A stretch of DNA of 64,000 nucleotides from JBGANR01 sp044222225 (GTDB taxonomy: Bacteria; Actinomycetota; Actinomycetes; Mycobacteriales; Mycobacteriaceae). The stretch lies in assembly GCA_044222225.1 (NCBI GenBank), contig JBGANR010000008.1, positions 114,988 through 178,987 of the forward strand, given 5' to 3'. Position numbers and translations under genes: made by a program. Below are positions 18,000-25,004 of the stretch, in pieces (the stretch's first letter is position 1; each line of letters opens with the position of its first letter). Under the pieces are notes generated by a model. That model was not told the DNA's origin and made no database searches. It saw only the letters and a program-made list of their open reading frames with translations.

Positions 18000-18239
18000 T
18001 CAGGCTTCGTCGTCGGAGCCCTGCGCCTCGCGGATGGCACGATCGACCATCCTAAGCGACACCGCCCGCGCCGCGACGACGGAGCCGACGAGCCCCGCCC
18101 CGGCGATCGCGAGCCCGATGCCCGGCGTCGGCCGCAGCAACAGCACCAGCAACCCCGACAAGGCGAGCACCGCCACCGCCGCGCACATCGAGACGACCGC
18201 GATGCGGCCGAGCGAGATGTCGCGGCGGCCACCGGCCAT
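18000..18239 (-). CDS. Small two-helix membrane protein of the his operon
   Basis: 79 aa. Two membrane helices (about 12-37 and 40-57) are separated by a short PTPGIG turn, followed by a charged tail ending GSDDEA. The ATG shares one base with the hisH stop (TGATG), so it is translated with hisH. It is 43 bp before priA. No family name is known to me. Confidence 0.65.
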   Translation of the reverse strand: MAGGRRDISLGRIAVVSMCAAVAVLALSGLLVLLLRPTPGIGLAIAGAGLVGSVVAARAVSLRMVDRAIREAQGSDDEA

Positions 18240-18868
18240 CAGAGACTCGCCACCCAGTTGGCGAGCAGCGTCGCGCCCACGTCCCCGGACTTCTCGGGAT
18301 GGAACTGCGTCGCCGACAGCGGTCCGTTCTCGACGGCCGCCAGGAACGGTCCGCCGTGCTCGGCCCAGGTCAGCACGGGCGGACGGATCGGGCCGTCGGC
18401 CGGCAGCTCCCAGGTCTGCGCGGCGAAGGAGTGCACGAAGTAGAAACGCTCGCCCGCGCCGATGCCGTCGAACAGCACACTCCCCTCGCCCACGTCGACG
18501 GTGTTCCAGCCCATGTGCGGCAGGATCGCCGCCGGCAGTTCCGTGACGGCGCCGGGCCACTGCCCCGTGCCGGGCGTCTGCGCGCCGAACTCGACGCCGC
18601 GCTCGAAGAGGATCTGCATGCCGACGCAGATGCCGAGGACCGGCCGGCCGCCGGCGAGGCGTTCGTCGATGATCCGGTCGCCGCGCACCGCCATCAGCCC
18701 GGCCATGCAGGCCTCGAAGGCGCCGACGCCGGGCACGATGAGGCCGTCGGCGGCCAGGCACACCTTCGCGTCCGACGTCACGGTCACCTCGGCGCCGGTC
18801 CGCTCGGCGGCGCGCTGCGCCGAACGCAGGTTGCCCGAGCCGTAGTCGAGGATCGCGACGGTTCTCAC
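18239..18868 (-). CDS. hisH: Imidazole glycerol phosphate synthase glutaminase subunit
   Basis: 209 aa class I glutamine amidotransferase. Nucleophile cysteine is in LGICVGMQILFE, preceded by IVPGVGAFEACM. The catalytic His-Glu pair is in QFHPEKSGDVG. It feeds ammonia to HisF. It starts at a GTG overlapping the hisB stop by 4 bp. Confidence 0.97.
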   Translation of the reverse strand: MRTVAILDYGSGNLRSAQRAAERTGAEVTVTSDAKVCLAADGLIVPGVGAFEACMAGLMAVRGDRIIDERLAGGRPVLGICVGMQILFERGVEFGAQTPGTGQWPGAVTELPAAILPHMGWNTVDVGEGSVLFDGIGAGERFYFVHSFAAQTWELPADGPIRPPVLTWAEHGGPFLAAVENGPLSATQFHPEKSGDVGATLLANWVASL

Positions 18869-19476
18869 AGCGTGCCCTTCGTCGACGGCACACCGGTCAC
18901 CCGCGGATCCGGCTCGACGGCCGCGCGCAGCGCGCGGGCGACGGCCTTGAACTCGGCCTCGGTGATGTGGTGCGGATCGCGGCCGTAGAGCGTCCGGACG
19001 TGCAGCGCGATCCGCGCGTTGAGCGCGAACGCCTCGAACACGTGCCGGTTGATGACGGTCGAGTACGGCACGCCCGGGTGGCCGGTGATCTGCGCGGTGA
19101 GCAGGTGATCCGGCTCGCCGGTGTGGACGCAGTACGGGCGCCCGGAGACGTCGACGGCGGCGTGCGCCAGCGTCTCGTCCATCGGGATGAAGGCGTCGCC
19201 GAAGCGCCGGATGCCCCGCTTGTCGCCCAGCGCCTGCGCAAACGCCTGGCCGAGCACGATCGCCGTGTCCTCGACGGTGTGATGGGCCTCGATCTCGATG
19301 TCGCCCTTCGCCTCGACGGTCAGGTCGAAGCAGCCGTGCGTGCCGAACGCCGTCAGCATGTGGTCGTAGAACGGCACGCCCGTGGCGATGGACGTCGCGC
19401 CGGTACCGTCGAGGTTCAACTCGACCCGGATCGACGACTCCCGGGTGGTCCGCTCGATGACGGCGGTGCGGGTCAC
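18865..19476 (-). CDS. hisB: Imidazoleglycerol-phosphate dehydratase
   Basis: 203 aa from the GTG at 19476 after AAGGAGA. It shows the manganese-binding duplicated motifs FYDHMLTAFGTHG, EAHHTVEDTAIVLGQA and FEAFALNARIALHV. It is monofunctional, without a histidinol-phosphatase domain, so a separate phosphatase is needed. It overlaps hisC and hisH by 4 bp. Confidence 0.97.
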   Translation of the reverse strand: MTRTAVIERTTRESSIRVELNLDGTGATSIATGVPFYDHMLTAFGTHGCFDLTVEAKGDIEIEAHHTVEDTAIVLGQAFAQALGDKRGIRRFGDAFIPMDETLAHAAVDVSGRPYCVHTGEPDHLLTAQITGHPGVPYSTVINRHVFEAFALNARIALHVRTLYGRDPHHITEAEFKAVARALRAAVEPDPRVTGVPSTKGTL

Positions 19477-20630
19477 GGATTCTCCTTCAGGTCGGTGGAG
19501 ATGGAGCTTGCGGAATCGACTAGATCGCTGCCGGCCAGCGTCTCGCTGACGGCGAGCAGGGCGTCGTTCTCGTGCGGCAGGCCGATGGTGGCCCGCAGCC
19601 GGCCGGGGATGCCGACGTCCCGGATGAGGACGCCGGCGTCGAGATAACGGCGCCAGCTCGCCGCGGCGTCGGCGAAACGCCCGTAGAGCAGGAAGTTCGC
19701 GTCGCTCGGCACGACGTCGTAGCCGAGCTCCGTCAGCGCGGCGGCCACGCGGTCGCGCTCGGCTGAGATGGCGGCGACCGATACCAGCGTCTCGTCGGCG
19801 TGCCGCAGCGCGGCCCGCGCGGCCGCCTGCGTCACCACCGACAGGTGGTACGGCAGCCGGACCAGCAGCAACGCGTCGATGACGGCCGGCGACGCGGCGA
19901 GGTAGCCGAGCCGCCCGCCCGCGAACGCGAACGCCTTGCTCATCGTGCGGGTGACCACGACCTTCGCCGGATACTCGGCGATGAGCGTGACGGCGCTGGG
20001 CCGCGCCGAGAACTCCGCATATGCCTCGTCGACGATGACGATGCCGGGCGCCGCGTCGAGCACACGCCGCAGCTCGTCGAGCGAGACCGAGCCGCCGGTC
20101 GGGTTGTTCGGGCTGGTCACGAACACGACGTCGGGCCGCAGCTCGGCGATCGTCGACTCGGCGTACGCGATGTCGAAGCCGAAATCGGCGCCGCGCTTGC
20201 CCGGCAGCCAGACGGTGTCGGTGCCCTCGGTGATGATCGGGTGCATCGAGTAGGACGGGCTGAACCCGAGCGCGCTGCGTCCCGGCCCGCCGAACGCCTG
20301 GAGCAGCTGCTGCAGGATCTCGTTGGAGCCGTTGGCGGCCCACACGTTGTCGGCGGTGAGCGCGACCCCGGTCGCCTTCGTCAGGTAAGCGGCGAGGTCG
20401 GTGCGCAGCGCGACGGCATCGCGGTCCGGGTAGCGGTGCAGGTCCATCGCGGCCTCGGCCACGGCCGCCGCGACGTCGGCGACGAGTCCCGGCGTCGGCG
20501 GGTGCGGGTTCTCGTTGGTGTTGAGCTGCACCGGCACGGTGAGCTGCGGCGCACCGTACGGGCTCTTGCCGCGCAGCGACTCGCGCAGCGGGAGATCGGC
20601 GAGGCGCCCGCCTTCCCCGGGCGCGCTCAT
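19473..20630 (-). CDS. hisC: Histidinol-phosphate aminotransferase
   Basis: 385 aa fold-type I PLP enzyme. It has NENPHPPTP near the N-terminus, DEAYAEFS for the cofactor aspartate region, TRTMSKAFAFAGGRLGYL with the Schiff-base lysine, and a C-terminal arginine region LRATIGLPHEND. It transaminates imidazole acetol phosphate. Start ATG overlaps the hisD stop by 4 bp. Confidence 0.97.
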   Translation of the reverse strand: MSAPGEGGRLADLPLRESLRGKSPYGAPQLTVPVQLNTNENPHPPTPGLVADVAAAVAEAAMDLHRYPDRDAVALRTDLAAYLTKATGVALTADNVWAANGSNEILQQLLQAFGGPGRSALGFSPSYSMHPIITEGTDTVWLPGKRGADFGFDIAYAESTIAELRPDVVFVTSPNNPTGGSVSLDELRRVLDAAPGIVIVDEAYAEFSARPSAVTLIAEYPAKVVVTRTMSKAFAFAGGRLGYLAASPAVIDALLLVRLPYHLSVVTQAAARAALRHADETLVSVAAISAERDRVAAALTELGYDVVPSDANFLLYGRFADAAASWRRYLDAGVLIRDVGIPGRLRATIGLPHENDALLAVSETLAGSDLVDSASSISTDLKENP

Positions 20631-21964
20631 CGGTCACCCTCGACGAGCTGCGGGAACCGGGCGAGCACGGCGTCACCGTGGGCCGGCAGATCCTCGGCGC
20701 GGGAGAGGGCGACGACGTGGCGCGCCACGCCTTCGAGCGCCTCGCGGCTGTAGTCCACGACGTGCACGCCGCGCAGGAAGGTCTGCACGGAGAGCCCCGA
20801 GCTGAACCGGGCCGAGCCGGCGGTCGGAAGCACATGGTTGGAGCCCGCGGCGTAATCGCCGAGCGAGACGGGCGCGAACGGCCCGACGAAGATCGCCCCG
20901 GCGTTGCGGACGCGCGCGGCGACCGCGGCGGCGTCGGCCGTCTGCACCTCGAGGTGCTCGGCGGCGTACTCGTCGACGACGCGCAGCCCGGCGTCGACGT
21001 CGTCGACGAGAACGATGCCCGACTGCGGACCCGACAACGCCTGCGCGACGCGTTCGGCGTGCTTGGTCGCGGCAGCCTGTCGCGCGATCTCGGCGTCGAC
21101 GGCGTCGGCAAGCTCCACCGAGTCCGTGACCAGCACGGATGCCGCCATCGGGTCGTGCTCGGCCTGGCTGATGAGATCGGCCGCGACGTGCACCGGATCG
21201 GAAGTGGCGTCGGCGAGGATCGCGATCTCCGTCGGGCCGGCTTCGGAGTCGATGCCGACGACACCGCGGACGAGGCGCTTGGCCGCCGTCACGTAGATGT
21301 TGCCGGGGCCGGTGATCATGTCGACGGGCGCGAGCTCCGCACCGTCCGAGTCGGTGCCGCCGTGCGCGAGCAGCGCGACGGCCTGCGCGCCGCCGACGGC
21401 CCACACCTCGTCGACGCCGAGCAGCGCCGCGGCGGCGAGGATCGTCGGGTGCGGCAGGCCCCCGTTGTCCCGCTGCGGCGGGGAGGCGACGACGAGCGAG
21501 GTGACCCCGGCCTCCTGCGCCGGCACGACGTTCATGACGACGCTCGACGGATAGACCGCCTTGCCGCCCGGAACATAAAGGCCCACGCGCCCCACCGGCA
21601 CCCAGCGCTCGGTGACCGTTCCGCCGGGCACGACGGTGACCGTCTCGTCGGTACGACGCTGGGCCGCGTGCACCGCCCGCGCCCGCGAGATCGACTCGAC
21701 GAGCGCGGCCTCGACGTCCGGGTCGAGCCCCGCGAGCGCCTCCGCGAGCGCCGCGGCCGGCACCCGTACGGTCTCGGGCCGGACGCCGTCGAACCGCTCG
21801 CCGTACGACAGCGCGGCCTCCGCTCCGTGGGCGGCGACGTCGGCGACGAGCGGGGTGACGACGCCGAGCACGGCGTCCACATCGGTGCCGCCGCGCGGCA
21901 GGGCGCGGCGCAACCAGGCCGTGGTCGGGGTCTGTCCGCGCAGGTCGAGGCGGGCGAGGGTCAC
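20627..21964 (-). CDS. hisD: Histidinol dehydrogenase
   Basis: 445 aa from the GTG at 21964 (VTLARLDLRGQTPT) after GAAGGAG. A longer frame exists but has no family similarity. It shows VPGGKAVYPSSVVMN, DMITGPGNIYVTAAKR, SEAGPTEIAILAD, SQAEHDP and the late GSNHVLPT. It carries out the last two oxidations to histidine with zinc and NAD. It is the first gene of the his block; a TACCCT at about 22011-22006 may be its -10. Confidence 0.97.
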   Translation of the reverse strand: MTLARLDLRGQTPTTAWLRRALPRGGTDVDAVLGVVTPLVADVAAHGAEAALSYGERFDGVRPETVRVPAAALAEALAGLDPDVEAALVESISRARAVHAAQRRTDETVTVVPGGTVTERWVPVGRVGLYVPGGKAVYPSSVVMNVVPAQEAGVTSLVVASPPQRDNGGLPHPTILAAAALLGVDEVWAVGGAQAVALLAHGGTDSDGAELAPVDMITGPGNIYVTAAKRLVRGVVGIDSEAGPTEIAILADATSDPVHVAADLISQAEHDPMAASVLVTDSVELADAVDAEIARQAAATKHAERVAQALSGPQSGIVLVDDVDAGLRVVDEYAAEHLEVQTADAAAVAARVRNAGAIFVGPFAPVSLGDYAAGSNHVLPTAGSARFSSGLSVQTFLRGVHVVDYSREALEGVARHVVALSRAEDLPAHGDAVLARFPQLVEGDR

Positions 21965-22053
21965 AGCGGAGGGCTCCTTCGAGTTCTCGGGCCGAAAGCC
22001 CTTCCAGGGTAGGCGGTGGGGCGTCGGGCCCGCGAACCGGTTATCGCCCCTCG

Positions 22054-22395
22054 TCAACGGGGCAGACGCAGCAGCGGCGGCGGGTCCCCGCCCGGCCGCC
22101 CGGCGTCCGGAACCGCCTGCGCGTTGCGGCGTTCCTGCCCCTCGATCTCCGCGACGCCGGACCGAGCGGCGGCGAGGAAATCGGCGAGCGTCCGCCGGTC
22201 GGCAGCACGGGCGGCGTCGAGCACGCCCGTGGCCGTCGCGAAGGCGCGGGCCGAGCGTTCGACGAAGCCGGAACGGCAGCCCGCCGCCGCACGATCGGCG
22301 GCCTCACACCGGCGGTGGGCGTCGTCGCCGGCACGTTCCACCCGCGCGACGTCGGCCCGCGCCTCGTCGACGAGAACTCTGACAGGACCTGGCAT
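22054..22395 (-). CDS. EspC/WXG100-like small helical protein
   Basis: 113 aa, start supported by GGGGGAGAG directly before the ATG. The sequence is almost all alpha-helical, with Ala/Arg/Asp-rich amphipathic stretches of about 35 residues each, and a proline-rich C-terminal tail. Small helical proteins of this shape next to DUF1023 hydrolases are common in Mycobacteriales and resemble ESX (type VII) secretion-associated proteins. No exact WXG or YxxxD/E motif is seen, so the type VII link is only an inference. It diverges from the hydrolase-ART operon, 167 bp away. Confidence 0.5.
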   Translation of the reverse strand: MPGPVRVLVDEARADVARVERAGDDAHRRCEAADRAAAGCRSGFVERSARAFATATGVLDAARAADRRTLADFLAAARSGVAEIEGQERRNAQAVPDAGRPGGDPPPLLRLPR

Positions 22396-22562
22396 CTCTC
22401 CCCCTCACATGGGCCGTCTGTGGATGACGGCGACCGGATCGCGCATCCGCCCGACGTTCTCCCCAGGTGCCCGCCGACAGCGCTGCGCTGGGCCGACGTT
22501 ATCGCCGACGCGCCCTAGCGTCCGTCCCACAGACACGACTCGGACACCTCCTGGGGGCGACG

Positions 22563-24218
22563 ATGGATCTTTCGACGATCAGGCGCTGGGATTCCACAGC
22601 CCTGGACCGTTTCGCCGATGCGCTCGACGCTCGCGTCACGTCCCGGGACGGCCTGCGCAACGCCTATCGTCTCGCCGCGGGCACCCGGACGGTCGAGGGC
22701 GCCGTCGGCGAGCGGTATCGCGGTGCGGCCGTCGAACTGGAACGCACCGTCGCCCGGGGCAACGAGCGGCCGCGGCAGGTCGCCGGCACCGCTCGGGAGG
22801 CCGGCGAATCCGTCCGCACCCTGCAACGGGAGTTGCGGCGACTCGAACGCGCCGCGGCCGAGCACCGGCTGCTCATCGCACCCGACGGGCGGCTCACCAC
22901 CGTCGGCGAACCCACCGTCGGCGAACCCACCGTCGGCGAACCCGCCGGCGGCGAGACCCTCCGGCGCCGGACGATGGCCCAGCTGACGTCGGCCGTCAAC
23001 GCCCTGGTCGGACGCGCCCGCGCCACCGACGACGCCACCGCGTCGGCATTGGACCAACTCGACGAGACGCGACTCGCGGCGCCCGGACACCCGGTCCGAG
23101 CCGGCCTGCCGGCCGAACCGCCGCGCGCCGATCTGCCGCCGACCGAGGTCGCCGCCTACTGGCGGATGCTCACCGACGCGCAGCGCACCCGGCTCATCGA
23201 CGCCGATCCGCTCACCGTCGGCAGGCGTGACGGGATTCCCGCCGCCGACCGCGACCGGGCGAACCGTCGCGCGCTGCCCGCCGTCCGGCGCGAGCTCCAA
23301 CGGACCCGCGACGACCTCACCCGGCAGCTCGACGGCCGGCTCACCGGCGGGCTGCTGACGGACGCCGACGACAGACGCCTCGCGACGATCCGCAAGCTCG
23401 ACGATCTCGACGCCGTCGAGCGCACGCTGCGCGAGCATCCCGACGCCCGCCTCATGCTCGTCGACCCCGCATCGGGGAACCGGCTGCGTGCGGCCGTGGC
23501 CGTCGGTGATCCCGACACCGCCGAGCATCTGTCGGTGGCCGTGCCGGGCATGCGGACGACGCCGTCCGACTCGCTGCCGAGCATGGTCCGCGAGGCCGCC
23601 GCGCTGCGCACCGAGGCGGAACGGCAACTCGGCGGCCGCGGACGCGTCGCGTCCATCGCGTGGATCGGCTACGAACCGCCCGGCATCCCGCAGTCCGGGT
23701 GGATCGAGGAGCGACTGTCCGAGCTCGACGCCACGTCGGAGACGACCGCGCTGCGCGCCGCCCCGGACCTCGCCCGTTTCTACGCCGGCCTCGACGCGGC
23801 GTCGACGCGGCCCGACCCGCACATCACCGCGCTCGGCCACTCCTACGGCTCACTCGTCACGGCGCAGGCGCTCCGGCTGTATCCGAGCGGCGTCGACTCG
23901 GCCGTGTTCAGCGGCTCACCGGGCACCGGCGACGGCGTCGTCGACGCCCGATCTCTGCACGTCGGCGACGCCTACCACCTGCGCGGCCGGCACGACCTCG
24001 TCCCGCTTGCCCGGTTCTGGCACGGCGCCGACGAACTGCCGATCCTCGAATCCCAGGCCGGCGTCGACGGCACCGGCCAGCCGCGCGAGGGCGCCGACCG
24101 GCACGCCGACTACACCCGTCCCGGCTCGGACGGCCGGCTGCGGATGAGCGGCTACAACATCGCGGCCGTGGTGGCGGGGCTCCAGGAGAATCTCGTGTTG
24201 GACGGGCGTCCACGGTGA
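22563..24218 (+). CDS. DUF1023 alpha/beta hydrolase with N-terminal helical domain
   Basis: 551 aa from the ATG at 22563 after GGGGGCG. Residues 1-110 are helical and open with LSTIRRWDSTALDRFADAL, the kind of N-terminal domain found on actinobacterial type VII-associated effectors. A spacer with TVGEP repeats (residues about 113-127) follows, then more helix to about 290. The C-terminal alpha/beta hydrolase has its nucleophile in GHSYGS (S427), with FSGSPGTG and RGRHDLVPL after it. DUF1023 is a serine-hydrolase family of unknown substrate. No signal peptide. It is coupled by a GTGA overlap to the ADP-ribosyltransferase gene. Confidence 0.8.
   Translation: MDLSTIRRWDSTALDRFADALDARVTSRDGLRNAYRLAAGTRTVEGAVGERYRGAAVELERTVARGNERPRQVAGTAREAGESVRTLQRELRRLERAAAEHRLLIAPDGRLTTVGEPTVGEPTVGEPAGGETLRRRTMAQLTSAVNALVGRARATDDATASALDQLDETRLAAPGHPVRAGLPAEPPRADLPPTEVAAYWRMLTDAQRTRLIDADPLTVGRRDGIPAADRDRANRRALPAVRRELQRTRDDLTRQLDGRLTGGLLTDADDRRLATIRKLDDLDAVERTLREHPDARLMLVDPASGNRLRAAVAVGDPDTAEHLSVAVPGMRTTPSDSLPSMVREAAALRTEAERQLGGRGRVASIAWIGYEPPGIPQSGWIEERLSELDATSETTALRAAPDLARFYAGLDAASTRPDPHITALGHSYGSLVTAQALRLYPSGVDSAVFSGSPGTGDGVVDARSLHVGDAYHLRGRHDLVPLARFWHGADELPILESQAGVDGTGQPREGADRHADYTRPGSDGRLRMSGYNIAAVVAGLQENLVLDGRPR
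22899..22943 (+). repeat. Three exact 15-bp tandem repeats inside the hydrolase gene
   Basis: The unit ACCGTCGGCGAACCC occurs three times in tandem, in frame, giving TVGEP three times, and a degenerate fourth unit follows. Because 15 is a multiple of three, slippage would change linker length without breaking the frame. Confidence 0.9.
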
Positions 24219-24781
24219 GCCGCGCCGCCATACGGCGCCTCGACCGCGAGACGGCGTTCTGGGCGGCGCGTCTGTCACCCGACGAACGCCTGGCCATCCG
24301 CCGCTGGCAGGCCCGCGACCGGTACTACGAAACGATCCAGCACGCGGTCCTCCACCCGGACGACGCGACGGCCGAAGAACTGCTCGTCGCCACCCTGCTG
24401 TTCGACGCGACCGGACACGTACTCGACGACGACGTCCAGGCATGGCGCGGAATCCGCTCGTCCGCCCGCGCCTTCGGCGTCCGTGAGGACCTGCTGGGGC
24501 GGCTGGTCGGCCGCACCTTCTCGATCAGCCGCTTCACGTCGGTGACGATCAACCGGTCGATCGCCGTGGATCAGTTCACTCGGCCACCGCTCGACGGCGG
24601 ACCGGTTCTGTTGCGCGTGACCGTACTGACCGGAACGAACGTAGGCTGGATCGCCCAGGTGGGAGATCCAGCGGAGCGCGCGCAGGCGGAACTACTCCTG
24701 CGGGCTGGACATACGATGCGTATCGTCAACGTGGACCGGACATACGACATCCCGATCATGGACGTGGAGATGAGCCGATGA
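24215..24781 (+). CDS. Small ADP-ribosyltransferase (R / FTSxT / QxE type), putative toxin
   Basis: 188 aa from the GTG at 24215, which overlaps the hydrolase stop by 4 bp. The frame stays open upstream but only inside the hydrolase gene. The order of motifs is that of the VIP2/C3-like mono-ADP-ribosyltransferase fold. A helical N-terminus comes first. It is followed by the NAD-binding arginine R78 in WRGI, LVGRTFSISRFTSVT with the STS-like triplet at 108-111, and an ARTT-loop Q157-x-E159 followed by LLLRAG, as in exoenzymes that end ExExLLPRG. The protein is only the catalytic domain, without signal peptide or translocation domain. It lies between a type VII-like hydrolase and a 72-aa gene that could be an antidote. 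No search was run; the call rests on motif order and spacing. Confidence 0.7.
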   Translation: MSRAAIRRLDRETAFWAARLSPDERLAIRRWQARDRYYETIQHAVLHPDDATAEELLVATLLFDATGHVLDDDVQAWRGIRSSARAFGVREDLLGRLVGRTFSISRFTSVTINRSIAVDQFTRPPLDGGPVLLRVTVLTGTNVGWIAQVGDPAERAQAELLLRAGHTMRIVNVDRTYDIPIMDVEMSR

Positions 24782-24996
24782 CCGATAGCCGATACTGGGA
24801 CGACCGATTCTGGGACGACCTCGTGCTGGACGAGCCGATCAATCCCCCGTCGTACCGCTTTCTCGTCGCATACCTCGGCGTCGACCGAGCATCAGCCGCC
24901 GAGCAACGCGCGGCGGTCGACACATGGCTCCGCCAGAACACACCGTCGAACGCGTTGCGCGCCGATCTCGCGGCACGAGGATTCGCCGCCGCATAG
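24778..24996 (+). CDS. Small protein coupled to the ADP-ribosyltransferase (possible immunity protein)
   Basis: 72 aa, ATG overlapping the ART stop by 4 bp. The N-terminus is aromatic and acidic (YWDDRFWDDLVLDEPINPP). The rest is helical with a second acidic patch. Net charge is about -3. No family recognised. Position last in the operon, small size and acidity fit an antitoxin or immunity protein, but this is inference only. It ends 8 bp from the convergent E1 gene. Confidence 0.5.
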   Translation: MTDSRYWDDRFWDDLVLDEPINPPSYRFLVAYLGVDRASAAEQRAAVDTWLRQNTPSNALRADLAARGFAAA

Positions 24997-25004
24997 CCGC
25001 GCGA

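Noticed and set aside
23660..24214. N-terminal extension of the ADP-ribosyltransferase frame to 373 aa
   Set aside because: The extra part lies inside the hydrolase gene in another phase, is Arg/Pro-rich, and the GTGA overlap gives a natural start at 24215.
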